Shown here: piece by piece, positions 51,152 through 59,671 of the stretch | Position numbering within the stretch: position 1 is the first letter of the stretch | How the letters are laid out: every line of letters begins with the position of its first letter | Assembly: GCF_004295485.1 (NCBI RefSeq) | Contig: NZ_CP036164.1 | Coordinates: forward strand, 62,001 to 126,000 | Origin: Janibacter limosus | GTDB lineage: Bacteria > Actinomycetota > Actinomycetes > Actinomycetales > Dermatophilaceae | Direction: 5' to 3' | Length of the DNA: 64,000 nt | Program-made: the position numbers and the translations under genes | The notes under the pieces: generated by a model | What the model saw: only the letters and a program-made list of their open reading frames with translations | What the model was told of the DNA's origin: nothing | Databases searched by the model: none

Positions 51152-53353
51152 TCAGTCGTCGATGGCACCACGCAGGCGAAGGGAGTTGAGCACCACGAGC
51201 ACCGAGCTCAGGGCCATCGCGGCGCCGGCGATCATCGGGTTGAGCAGGCCGGCCATCGCGAGCGGGATGGCGGCGATGTTGTAGCCGAAGGCCCAACCCA
51301 GGTTTTGCTTGATGACCTTGAGCGTCTCGCGCGAGAGGGCGATGGCGCGCGGGACCGACTCGAGGTCGGCGTGCACGAGGACGATGTCGGCGGACTCCAT
51401 GGCGACGTCGGTGCCGGTGCCCATCGCCATGCCGAGGTCGGCCTTGACGATGGCGGCCGCGTCGTTGACGCCGTCGCCGACCATGGCGACGACCCGGCCC
51501 TCCTGCTGGAGGCGCTCGATGACGTCGTGCTTGTCCTGCGGGCGGACGTCGGCGACCACGTGCTCCGGGTCGATGCCGACCTGGGCGGCGATCGTCGTCG
51601 CGTTGTGCTCGTTGTCGCCGCTCAGCAGCCAGACCTGCAGGCCCTCGGCGCGCAGCGCGCGGATGGCATCGCCGGAGGTCTCGCGCACCTCGTCGGCCAC
51701 GGTGAGGGCGCCACGGGCGATGCCGTCCCACCCGACGAAGACCGTCGTGCCGGACCGCTCGAGGGTCGACAGCTCGGCCGGCACCTCGTCGAAGAGGTCC
51801 GCGCGGCCCACGGTGACGCGGGTGTCCTTGATCGTCGCGACGGCACCAGCGCCGGGAAGGTTGTCGAAGTCGCGGATCGCCGGGATCTTGATGCCCTTGT
51901 CCAGCGCGCGGCGCACGATGGCCCGGGCGATGGGGTGCTCGCTGCCGGACTCGACGGCCGCGGCGGCGGTGAGCACCGCGGCGGGGTGCAGCCCGGGCGA
52001 GGCGGCCAGGTCGGTGACCTGGGCGATACCGGTCGTGATCGTGCCGGTCTTGTCGAGGACGAGGGTGTCGATGCGGCGGGTGTCCTCGAGGACCTGCGGG
52101 CCCTTGATGAGCACGCCGCGCTGGGCGCCCCGGCTGGTGCCGACGAGCAGGGCCATCGGCGTGGCCAGGCCCAGCGCGCAGGGGCAGGCGATGATCAGGA
52201 CGGTGACGGCGACACCGATCGCGGTCGTGGCCGAGCCGGACCCGATCCACCAGCCGATGAAGGTCAGCAGGGCCAGACCCAGGACCACGGGGACGAAGAC
52301 CGCAGAGACCCGGTCGGCGAGTCGCTGCACGTCGGCCTTGCCGGTCTGGGCCTGCTCGACGAGCCGGACGATCTGCGAGTAGGTCGTGTCCGAGCCGACG
52401 GCGGTCGCCTCGACGATCAGGCGGCCGGAGGTGTTGACCGTGCCGGCGTCGACCGTGTCGCCGGAGCGCACGTCGACGGGGACCGACTCGCCCGTGACGA
52501 GCGAGGTGTCGATGGAGCTGGTGCCGTCGATGATGAGCCCGTCGGTGGCGACCTTCTCGCCCGGACGCACGATGAAGTGGTCACCGACCTGCAGCTCGTC
52601 CAGGGGCAGGAGGACCTCGGTCGTCGCCCGGGTGCGCGAGTCGATCCGCTGGACGGCCACTCCCTTCGACCCCACGTCCATGAGGTCGGTGAGGGCGGAG
52701 CGGCCCTCGTCCTTGCTGCGGGCCTCCAGCCAGCGGCCACCGAGGAGGAATGCGGTGATCACCGCGGCCGTCTCGAAGTAGTAGTGCCCGTCCTGGCCCC
52801 CACCGGTGACGAGCGTGACGAAGGACCACAGGTAGGCGGCGCTCACGCCGAGGCTGACGAGCGTGTCCATCGTCGAGGCCAGGTGGCGAGCGTTGAGGTA
52901 CGCGGAGCGGTGGAAGGGCCAGGCGGCCCACGCGACGACCGGAGTCGTGAGCAGCCACTGCAGCCACGGGTTGGCGGCGAAGTCCCACGGGCCCATGGCC
53001 AGGACGACCACGACGAGGGCCAGCGCGCCCGCGACGATCGCACGGCGCTGCAGGTCGGCCCGCGCGATCGGCGTGTGCGTCGGGGGAGCGAGGCGCGACT
53101 CGGGCTCGATGACGGTGGCGCCGTAGCCGGAGGACTCGACGGTGGCGATGAGCTGGTCGACGTCGACGGAGTCGGGGTGGCGGACCGTCGCCTTCTCGGT
53201 CGCGAGGTTGACGCTGGCCTCGACCCCCTCGATCTTGCCGAGGTTGCGCTCGATCCGCGCGCTGCAGGAGGCGCAGGTCATGCCGGTGATCGCGAGGTCG
53301 ACGCTGTGCACGTCGGCCGCGGTCTCGAGGAGTGGGTCGGTCGCGGTGCTCAT
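51152..53353 (-). CDS. copA: Copper-exporting P1B-type ATPase
   Basis: The 733-residue pump has one N-terminal heavy-metal domain with GMTCASC (Cys27, Cys30), eight membrane segments with the copper-gate motif ACPCALGL, the phosphorylation site VLDKTGTIT, the HP motif SEHPIARAI, and the hinge MVGDGVNDAAAI. It exports Cu(I) from the cytoplasm. It is downstream of csoR on the same strand with a 71-base gap and is very likely derepressed by copper through CsoR. Confidence 0.96.
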   Translation of the reverse strand: MSTATDPLLETAADVHSVDLAITGMTCASCSARIERNLGKIEGVEASVNLATEKATVRHPDSVDVDQLIATVESSGYGATVIEPESRLAPPTHTPIARADLQRRAIVAGALALVVVVLAMGPWDFAANPWLQWLLTTPVVAWAAWPFHRSAYLNARHLASTMDTLVSLGVSAAYLWSFVTLVTGGGQDGHYYFETAAVITAFLLGGRWLEARSKDEGRSALTDLMDVGSKGVAVQRIDSRTRATTEVLLPLDELQVGDHFIVRPGEKVATDGLIIDGTSSIDTSLVTGESVPVDVRSGDTVDAGTVNTSGRLIVEATAVGSDTTYSQIVRLVEQAQTGKADVQRLADRVSAVFVPVVLGLALLTFIGWWIGSGSATTAIGVAVTVLIIACPCALGLATPMALLVGTSRGAQRGVLIKGPQVLEDTRRIDTLVLDKTGTITTGIAQVTDLAASPGLHPAAVLTAAAAVESGSEHPIARAIVRRALDKGIKIPAIRDFDNLPGAGAVATIKDTRVTVGRADLFDEVPAELSTLERSGTTVFVGWDGIARGALTVADEVRETSGDAIRALRAEGLQVWLLSGDNEHNATTIAAQVGIDPEHVVADVRPQDKHDVIERLQQEGRVVAMVGDGVNDAAAIVKADLGMAMGTGTDVAMESADIVLVHADLESVPRAIALSRETLKVIKQNLGWAFGYNIAAIPLAMAGLLNPMIAGAAMALSSVLVVLNSLRLRGAIDD

Positions 53354-53424
53354 GGGGCCATCATCTCGCGGAGTCGCAGGGGTCTGTGGAGGCGAAGGGG
53401 GCGCGTCGAGCCCCCCGGAGGGGG

Positions 53425-53706
53425 TCAGGATCGGACGAGCCGCGCGATGGCGGCGCTCGCCTCGGCGACCTTGGCCGAGGCGGCCTCGTCGGACTCGCGG
53501 GCGGCGTCGACGACGCAGTGCCCGACGTGGTCCTCGAGCAGGCCCAGGCTCACGGCCTGCAGGGCCTTGGTCGCCGCGGAGACCTGGGTGAGGATGTCGA
53601 TGCAGTAGGTGTCCTCCTCGACCATCCGCGAGATGCCGCGGATCTGGCCCTCGACGCGCTTGAGGCGCTTGAGGTAGTCGTCCTTGCTGCCGCTGTAGCC
53701 GGCCAT
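53425..53706 (-). CDS. csoR: Copper-sensing repressor CsoR
   Basis: The 93-residue all-helical protein begins AGYSGSKDDYLKRLKRVEGQIRGISRMVEEDTYC. The copper ligands are Cys35, His60 and Cys64 (C-x24-H-x3-C), exactly the CsoR pattern. It releases DNA when it binds Cu(I). A palindromic operator lies 40 bases upstream of its start, and copA follows, so it controls its own operon. Confidence 0.96.
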   Translation of the reverse strand: MAGYSGSKDDYLKRLKRVEGQIRGISRMVEEDTYCIDILTQVSAATKALQAVSLGLLEDHVGHCVVDAARESDEAASAKVAEASAAIARLVRS

Positions 53707-53745
53707 GGGTGCCTCCTGGTGGTGGTCGTCAGCAGGGTCAACACG

Positions 53746-53763
53746 ATACCCCCCGGGGGGTAT
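53746..53763. promoter_or_regulatory. CsoR operator
   Basis: ATACCCCCCGGGGGGTAT is an 18-base perfect palindrome of the known CsoR type (TACCC-N-GGGTA). It lies upstream of the leftward csoR-copA genes. Confidence 0.88.
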
Positions 53764-53779
53764 TTCCAAGCGCAGCAGA

Positions 53780-54586
53780 TCAGGCGTGCGTGGCGACGAC
53801 GATGCTGGCCGACAGGCGACCGCTGAAGGGCTCGGGGCCGAGCCTGTCCTCGAGGACTCGCGCCATCTCGGCCGTGGCGTGCGCCGGGTCCACCCCACGC
53901 TCGGCCAGGAGATTGGCGATGGGCGTCCCCTGGCAGTGCGCGACGGCGATGTCCTGGGCGGACGTCGGCCTGCTGCGATGCTCGACCCACCGGGCGTCGA
54001 CCGAGGTGAAGCCCGCGCCCTCGAGCTCGACCCGGACGAGGTCCAGATCGGTGTACCCGAAGGGGGTCCGCCGCAGGAACCGGGGTGGGTCGTCGGGGAA
54101 GAGCGTGGCGAGGGCCTCCTCCACGGCCAGAGCCGCCTCGTTGTCCTCGATCCGTCCCCAGCTGGCGATGACGAATCGCCCGCCGGGGCGCAGGACGCGG
54201 TGCGCCTCGGCGTAGGCGCGCGGACGGTCGGGGAAGAACATGACGCCGAACTGGCACATGACCGCGTCGAATGTGCCGTCCTCGCAGGGGAGGTCCTGTG
54301 CGTCGGCGAGCAGCCATCGCACCCGGTCGGACGGCGGCAGCATCTCTGCGGCGCGATCCAGCATGGGCGGGTTGAGGTCGGTGGCGGTGATCTCGACCGT
54401 GGGCAGGAGCCGATGCAGGGCGCGGGTCACGGCTCCCGTCCCGGCAGCGATCTCGAGGACGTCGTGGGGCGTTCCCGCAGCGACGGCGGAGGCGACGTCA
54501 TCGGCGTAGTCGAGGAACATCATCGGCACCAGGACGGTGTCGTACACCTGCGGTATCGAGCCCGCGAACCTGCTGTCGGAGGACAT
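53780..54586 (-). CDS. Class I SAM-dependent methyltransferase
   Basis: The 268-residue protein has motif I VLEIAAGTGAVTRAL, motif II ATDLNPPMLDRA, the LPCEDGTFDAVMCQFGVMFF motif and RVLRPGGRFVIASWG. It is of the UbiE-like Methyltransf_11/25 type with unknown substrate. It lies upstream of csoR on the same strand but the CsoR operator separates them, so they are probably separate units. Confidence 0.9.
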   Translation of the reverse strand: MSSDSRFAGSIPQVYDTVLVPMMFLDYADDVASAVAAGTPHDVLEIAAGTGAVTRALHRLLPTVEITATDLNPPMLDRAAEMLPPSDRVRWLLADAQDLPCEDGTFDAVMCQFGVMFFPDRPRAYAEAHRVLRPGGRFVIASWGRIEDNEAALAVEEALATLFPDDPPRFLRRTPFGYTDLDLVRVELEGAGFTSVDARWVEHRSRPTSAQDIAVAHCQGTPIANLLAERGVDPAHATAEMARVLEDRLGPEPFSGRLSASIVVATHA

Positions 54587-54637
54587 CCTCCGAGTATGTT
54601 CCTGCGGCGCTCGGGTGGGAAGGCCCGGCGGCGAGGG

Positions 54638-55888
54638 TCAGCCGATCAGACGGAAGAGCGGGCTGTCCGTCGGGATCCGCTCGATGCCCAGCGGCGAGGC
54701 GTCCATGCGCGCGAGGAGCGGGCGCAGCTCGTCGGGGTCGCCGAGCTCGAGGCCCACGATGGCGGTACCGGTGTCGCGGTTGTTGCGCTTGATGTAGTCG
54801 AAGAAGGTGATGTCGTCGTCCGGGCCGAGCACCTCGTCGAGGAACCGGCGCAGGGCGCCCGGCTCCTGGGGGAAGTCGACGGTGAAGTAGTGCTTGCGTC
54901 CCTCGTGGATCAGCGCCTTCTCGACGATCTCGGCGTAGCGGGAGACGTCGTTGTTGCCACCCGAGACGACCGCGACGACAGTGGACCCGGGCTCGATCCG
55001 CAGGTCGGCCAGGACCGTGGTCGCCAGGGCGCCCGCGGGCTCGGCGATGATCCCGTCGGTCTGGTACATCGCGAGCATCTCGACGCAGAGCGCGCCCTCG
55101 GACACGGACGTCAGGTGGGTGCCGGTGGCGGCGACCGCCGCGTGGGTGAGGGTGCCGACCCGCCGGACCGCGGCGCCGTCGACGAAGGGGGAGACCTCGT
55201 CCAGGTCCACGGGGGCCCCGGCAGCGAGGGCAGCAGCCATCGAGGCGGCACCCTCGGGCTCGACGCCGACGAGGCGGGTCGAGGCGGTGTGGGCCGCCAT
55301 CCAGGTGGCCATCCCACCGAGGAGCCCGCCACCACCGACGGGGACGGTGACGAGGTCGGGGACCTTGCCGAGCTGCTGCACGATCTCGATGGCGACGGTG
55401 CCCTGCCCGGCCATGGTGTCGAGGGCGTCGAAGGCCGGGACGACCACCGCACCGGTGCGGGCCGCGTCCTCGGCCGCAGCCTTGGCCGCGTCGTCGTAGA
55501 CCTCGCCGGTGACGATGACCTCGACCAGGTCGCCACCGAGGATGGCCACGCGGTCACGCTTCTGGCGAGGAGTGTTGCGCGGCAGGTAGATCCGTGACCG
55601 AACGCCGAGGCGCTGACCGGCGAAGGCGACTCCCTGCGCGTGGTTTCCGGCGGAGGCGGCGACGACTCCCTTCGCTCGCTCCTCGTCGCTCAGGTTGGAG
55701 ATGAAGTTGAAGGCGCCGCGCAGCTTGTAGGAGCGCACCGGCTGCAGGTCCTCACGCTTGAGCCAGACGTCGGCGCCGGTCGCGGCGGACAGGCGCTCGC
55801 TGCGGTGCAGCGGCGTCGGGGGAAGGACGTCGGCGAGGACCTTGGCCGCGGCGTCGACGGAGGCTGCGGTGAGGTGCGGGATGGTCAC
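54638..55888 (-). CDS. ilvA: Threonine ammonia-lyase (threonine dehydratase)
   Basis: The 416-residue PLP enzyme converts threonine to 2-oxobutanoate for isoleucine synthesis. PLP lysine is in VRSYKLRGAFNFIS. SAGNHAQGVAFAG and the phosphate loop VPVGGGGLLGG are present. A single C-terminal ACT-like domain (about residues 330-410; HYFTVDFPQEPGALRRFLDEVLG) suggests feedback control. GTG 55888 is the likely start because TACGGT stands six bases before it (leaderless); the frame upstream crosses a terminator and is not credible. Confidence 0.95.
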   Translation of the reverse strand: MTIPHLTAASVDAAAKVLADVLPPTPLHRSERLSAATGADVWLKREDLQPVRSYKLRGAFNFISNLSDEERAKGVVAASAGNHAQGVAFAGQRLGVRSRIYLPRNTPRQKRDRVAILGGDLVEVIVTGEVYDDAAKAAAEDAARTGAVVVPAFDALDTMAGQGTVAIEIVQQLGKVPDLVTVPVGGGGLLGGMATWMAAHTASTRLVGVEPEGAASMAAALAAGAPVDLDEVSPFVDGAAVRRVGTLTHAAVAATGTHLTSVSEGALCVEMLAMYQTDGIIAEPAGALATTVLADLRIEPGSTVVAVVSGGNNDVSRYAEIVEKALIHEGRKHYFTVDFPQEPGALRRFLDEVLGPDDDITFFDYIKRNNRDTGTAIVGLELGDPDELRPLLARMDASPLGIERIPTDSPLFRLIG

Positions 55889-55921
55889 CCACCAACCGTA
55901 GTCCGATGGGGAGGTGCGGGT

Positions 55922-55961
55922 CGGCCCCCTTCGCAGGTCGGACACACTGCGAAGGGGGCCG
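55922..55961 (-). terminator. Terminator of the aldehyde dehydrogenase/DUF779 operon
   Basis: CGGCCCCCTTCGCAG (55922-55936) pairs perfectly with CTGCGAAGGGGGCCG (55947-55961) around ten bases, three bases after the DUF779 stop. Both arms contain the dispersed CGAAGGG motif. Confidence 0.8.
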
Positions 55962-55964
55962 GGC

Positions 55965-56336
55965 TCAGAGGAGATCGAACTCCCGCAGCTCGTCCCCAGT
56001 CATGAGGCGCGAGCGGATGAGGAAGCGCACGCCCTCGGGCGCCTCGACCGAGAAGCCCGAGCCGCGTCCGGGGACGATGTCGACCGTGAGGTGGGTGTGC
56101 TTCCAGTACTCGTACTGGCTCAAGCTCATCCAGAACTCGATGGGGGTGAACTCACCCGTGAGCGTGCCGAGCTTGATGTCGGCCTCGCTCGTGATGAAGT
56201 CCCCCGACGGGTAACACATCGGCGATGACCCGTCGCAGCAGCCACCGCTCTGGTGGAACATCAGCGGACCGTGCTGCTGCTCCAGCTTCGCGAGCAGTGT
56301 TGCTGCCTCGTCGGTGAGGTCGACGCGTGCACCCAT
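55965..56336 (-). CDS. DUF779 protein, partner of the aldehyde dehydrogenase
   Basis: The 123-residue protein contains HQSGGCCDGSSPMCYPSGDF with three closely spaced cysteines and the conserved WKHTHLTVDIVPGRGSGFSVEAPEG. This is DUF779, a family almost always encoded next to acetaldehyde/alcohol dehydrogenase genes. Its role is unknown; the cysteine cluster suggests metal binding. It follows the dehydrogenase gene by 28 bases. Confidence 0.93.
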   Translation of the reverse strand: MGARVDLTDEAATLLAKLEQQHGPLMFHQSGGCCDGSSPMCYPSGDFITSEADIKLGTLTGEFTPIEFWMSLSQYEYWKHTHLTVDIVPGRGSGFSVEAPEGVRFLIRSRLMTGDELREFDLL

Positions 56337-56364
56337 GGCGGGGTACTCCCTTCGCTCGGACGGA

Positions 56365-57888
56365 TCAGAAGAAGCCGAGCTTGTTCTGGTCGTAGCTCAC
56401 CAGCAGGTTCTTGGTCTGCTGGTAGTGATCGAGCATCATCTTGTGGTTCTCACGTCCGATGCCCGAAGCCTTGTAGCCACCGAAGGCAGCGCCCGCGGGG
56501 TACTGGTGGTAGCAGTTGGTCCAGACCCGGCCGGCCTGGATGCCCCGGCCCATGCGGTACGTGGTGTGGGCACTGCGCGACCAGACGCCCGCGCCGAGGC
56601 CGTAGAGCGAGTCGTTGGCGATCGACAGGGCTTCCTCCTCGTCCGTGAAGGAGGTCAGCGAGACGACCGGGCCGAAGATCTCCTCCTGGAAGATGCGCAT
56701 CTTGTTGGTGCCTTCGAAGACCGTCGGCTGGATGTAGTAACCACCGGAGAGGTCACCGCCGAGGTCGACCACCTCACCGCCGGTGAGCACCTTGGCGCCC
56801 TCCTCGCGGCCGATGTCGAGGTAGCTCTTGATCTTCTCGAACTGGTCATTGCTCGCCTGGGCGCCCATCATCGTCTCGGTGTCGAGGGGGTTGCCCTGGA
56901 CGATGGCCTCGACCCGCTTGATGGCGTCGGGGACGAACTTCGCGTACATACCCTTCTGGACGAGCGCTCGCGAGGGGCAGGTGCAGATCTCGCCCTGGTT
57001 GAGCGCAAACATCGAGAAGCCTTCGAGTGCCTTGTCGTAGAAGGCGTCGTCCTGGGCGGCCACGTCGTCGAAGAAGACATTCGGCGACTTACCACCGAGC
57101 TCGAGCGTGACGGGGATGATGTTCTGGCTGGCGTACTGCATGATCAGCCGGCCGGTCGTCGTCTCACCGGTGAAGGCGATCTTGGCGATGCGCGGGCTCG
57201 ACGCGAGCGGCTTGCCGGCCTCGACGCCGAAGCCGTTGACGACATTGAGGACGCCGGCGGGCAGCAGGTGGCCGATGAGCTCCATGACCTTGAGGATCGA
57301 CCACGGGGTCTGCTCGGCCGGCTTCAGGACGATGCAGTTGCCGGCGGCCAGAGCGGGCGCGAGCTTCCAGACGCCCATGAGGATCGGGAAGTTCCACGGG
57401 ATGATTTGCCCGACGACGCCGAGCGGCTCGTGGAAGTGGTACGCGACGGTGTCGTTGTCGATCTCGGTGTTGCCGCTCTCCTGGGCGCGGATGGCCCCGG
57501 CGAAGTAGCGGAAGTGGTCAACTGCCAGCGGGATGTCCGCGGCCAGCGTCTCGCGCACGGCCTTGCCGTTGTCCCAGGTCTCGATGACCGCGATGTCTTC
57601 GAGATTGGCCTCGAGCGTGTCGGCGATCTTGAGCAGGATGTTGGACCGCTCGGTGATCGAGGTCTTGCCCCAGGCGTCCTTGGCGGCGTGCGCCGCGTCG
57701 AGCGCCTTGTCGATGTCCTCGGCGGTGCCGCGGGCGACACGGGTGAAGACCTGCCCGGTCACCGGCGTGATGTTGTCGAAGTACTCGCCCTTGACCGGTG
57801 GGACCCAGTCGCCACCGATGAAGTTTTCGTACTGGCCCTTGACCTCGATGGTCGAGTCGGCGCTGCCGGGTGGGGTGTAGACGGTCAT
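56365..57888 (-). CDS. NAD-dependent (acet)aldehyde dehydrogenase
   Basis: The 507-residue enzyme is of the ExaC/AldA group. [23 protein letters not shown] is the cofactor entry, [14 protein letters not shown] holds the general-base glutamate, and the catalytic cysteine is in [15 protein letters not shown]. It oxidises acetaldehyde or similar short aldehydes to acids. AGGAGG stands before the ATG. Upstream lies a TAGCGT -10 with an 11-base-spaced direct repeat, possibly the site for the GAF-wHTH regulator encoded further right. Confidence 0.95.
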   Translation of the reverse strand: MTVYTPPGSADSTIEVKGQYENFIGGDWVPPVKGEYFDNITPVTGQVFTRVARGTAEDIDKALDAAHAAKDAWGKTSITERSNILLKIADTLEANLEDIAVIETWDNGKAVRETLAADIPLAVDHFRYFAGAIRAQESGNTEIDNDTVAYHFHEPLGVVGQIIPWNFPILMGVWKLAPALAAGNCIVLKPAEQTPWSILKVMELIGHLLPAGVLNVVNGFGVEAGKPLASSPRIAKIAFTGETTTGRLIMQYASQNIIPVTLELGGKSPNVFFDDVAAQDDAFYDKALEGFSMFALNQGEICTCPSRALVQKGMYAKFVPDAIKRVEAIVQGNPLDTETMMGAQASNDQFEKIKSYLDIGREEGAKVLTGGEVVDLGGDLSGGYYIQPTVFEGTNKMRIFQEEIFGPVVSLTSFTDEEEALSIANDSLYGLGAGVWSRSAHTTYRMGRGIQAGRVWTNCYHQYPAGAAFGGYKASGIGRENHKMMLDHYQQTKNLLVSYDQNKLGFF

Positions 57889-57944
57889 GTCGGCCTCCTG
57901 CAAGTCATCCGACGGCGCACCGTTGCGTCGTCGTCCTGAGGCCG

Positions 57945-57980
57945 ACGCTAGGACGAAGGGGGTTGGTCGAAGGTTGGTCG
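57945..57980 (-). promoter_or_regulatory. Promoter of the aldehyde dehydrogenase operon with direct-repeat activator site
   Basis: On the minus strand, TAGCGT (57950-57945) is a good -10. Ten bases further upstream the nine-base word CGACCAACC occurs twice with an 11-base period (57961-57969 and 57972-57980). Direct repeats one helical turn apart next to the -35 are the arrangement bound by SARP/OmpR-type winged-helix activators. Confidence 0.5.
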
Positions 57981-57999
57981 GGAGAGCCGGCGGTCCGCC

Positions 58000-59655
58000 T
58001 CACCCACCGAGAGCGGCGTCGACGACCCCCTTCGCGTCGGCCTGCACCTGTGCGAGGTGCTCGGGGCCGCGGAAGGACTCGGCATAGATCTTGTAGACGT
58101 CCTCGGTGCCGGAGGGGCGGGCGGCGAACCAGGCCGACTCGGTGACGACCTTGAGCCCGCCGATCGCGGCGCCGTTGCCTGGGGCCTCGGTCAGCGTGGC
58201 TGTGATCCGTTCTCCCGCAACCTCGTCCGCGGTGATGGCGTCGGGGGTGAGGGCCTTGAGGGCCGCCTTCTGCTCGCGGGTCGCGGGGGCGTCGACACGG
58301 GCGTAGGCCGGCTCACCGTGCCGAGCGACGAGGTCGGCATAGTGCTCGCTGGGGGAGCGGCCGGTGCTGGCCAGGATCTCGGAGGCGAGTAGCGCGAGGA
58401 TGATCCCGTCCTTGTCGGTCGTCCACACCGAGCCGTCCTTCCGGAGGAAGGACGCGCCCGCGGACTCCTCGCCGCCGAATCCGACCGATCCGTCGAGCAG
58501 CCCGGGCACGAACCACTTGAACCCGACCGGCACCTCCCACAGCTCCTTCCCGAGGTCGGCGGCGACACGGTCGATCATCGAGCTCGACACGAGCGTCTTG
58601 CCGATCCGCTCGCTCGACCAGCCGGGCCGGGCACCCCCGTAGAGGTACTGCAGAGCGACCGCGAGGTAGTGGTTGGGGTTCATCAGTCCGCCATTAGGGG
58701 TGACGATCCCGTGGCGGTCGGAGTCGGCGTCGTTGCCCGTCGCGATGTCGTACCGGTCGCGCTGCTCGATGAGGCTCGCCATGGCTGCGGGGGAGCTGCA
58801 GTCCATCCGGATCTGGCCGTCCTTGTCGAGCGTCATGAAGCGCCACGTCGGGTCGACGAGCGGGTTGACGACGGTCAGGTCGAGGCCGTGACGTTCGCCG
58901 ATCTCGCCCCAGTAGTGCACGGCCGCGCCGCCCATCGGGTCGGCGCCGATCCGCACGCCGGCGTCCTTGATCCGTTGCAGGTCAACGACATAGGGCAGAT
59001 CGGTGACATAGGCAGCGAGGTAGTCGTGATCGGTGGCCGCGGCGCGGGCCCGGGCGAAGGGGGTCCGCCGCACCTGACGCAACCCGTCCCGCAGGTGAGC
59101 GTTCGCGGCGTCGGCGATCGCGGTGGTCGCGTCGGTGTCGGCTGGCCCACCGTGGGGCGGATTGTACTTGAAGCCGCCGTCGCTCGGCGGGTTGTGCGAC
59201 GGGGTGACGACGATGCCGTCGGCCAGGACCACCCCCTTCGCGCTCAGGTCCTTGCCTCGGTTGGCGGCGAGGATCGCGTGCGAGATGGCGGGGGTCGGGG
59301 TGTAGCCGTCGCGGGAGTCGACGAGGACGGTCACGTCGTTGCCGACGAGCACCTCCAGCGCGCTCGTCCAGGCCGGCTCGGACAGGGCGTGGGTGTCGCG
59401 TCCGAGGAAGAGCGGTCCGTCGATGCCCGCAGCCCGCCGGACGTCGACGATCGCCTGGGTGGTGGCGAGGATATGCGCCTCGTTGAAGGAACCGTTCACC
59501 GACCGCCCGCGGTGCCCGCTCGTGCCGAAGGCGACCTGCTGGTCGACATCGTCCGGGTCGGGCTGGACCGCGTAGTAGGCGGTGACGACGTGACTGACGT
59601 CGATGAGGTCCTCGGGCAGCGCGGGTGTCCCGGCACGATCAGCGGCTGAGCTCAT
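58000..59655 (-). CDS. pgm: Phosphoglucomutase (alpha-D-glucose specific)
   Basis: The 551-residue enzyme interconverts glucose 1- and 6-phosphate. It shows AFGTSGHRGRSVNGSFNE near the N terminus, the phosphoserine loop VVTPSHNPPSDGGFKYNPP, the metal loop NDADSDRHGIV, the sugar loop GGEESAGASFL and the phosphate-binding C terminus ARPSGTEDVYKIYAESF. It follows the GAF regulator gene by 16 bases, yet its role is general glycogen/cell-wall precursor metabolism. Confidence 0.96.
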   Translation of the reverse strand: MSSAADRAGTPALPEDLIDVSHVVTAYYAVQPDPDDVDQQVAFGTSGHRGRSVNGSFNEAHILATTQAIVDVRRAAGIDGPLFLGRDTHALSEPAWTSALEVLVGNDVTVLVDSRDGYTPTPAISHAILAANRGKDLSAKGVVLADGIVVTPSHNPPSDGGFKYNPPHGGPADTDATTAIADAANAHLRDGLRQVRRTPFARARAAATDHDYLAAYVTDLPYVVDLQRIKDAGVRIGADPMGGAAVHYWGEIGERHGLDLTVVNPLVDPTWRFMTLDKDGQIRMDCSSPAAMASLIEQRDRYDIATGNDADSDRHGIVTPNGGLMNPNHYLAVALQYLYGGARPGWSSERIGKTLVSSSMIDRVAADLGKELWEVPVGFKWFVPGLLDGSVGFGGEESAGASFLRKDGSVWTTDKDGIILALLASEILASTGRSPSEHYADLVARHGEPAYARVDAPATREQKAALKALTPDAITADEVAGERITATLTEAPGNGAAIGGLKVVTESAWFAARPSGTEDVYKIYAESFRGPEHLAQVQADAKGVVDAALGG

Positions 59656-59671
59656 GCCTCGACGCTACCGC

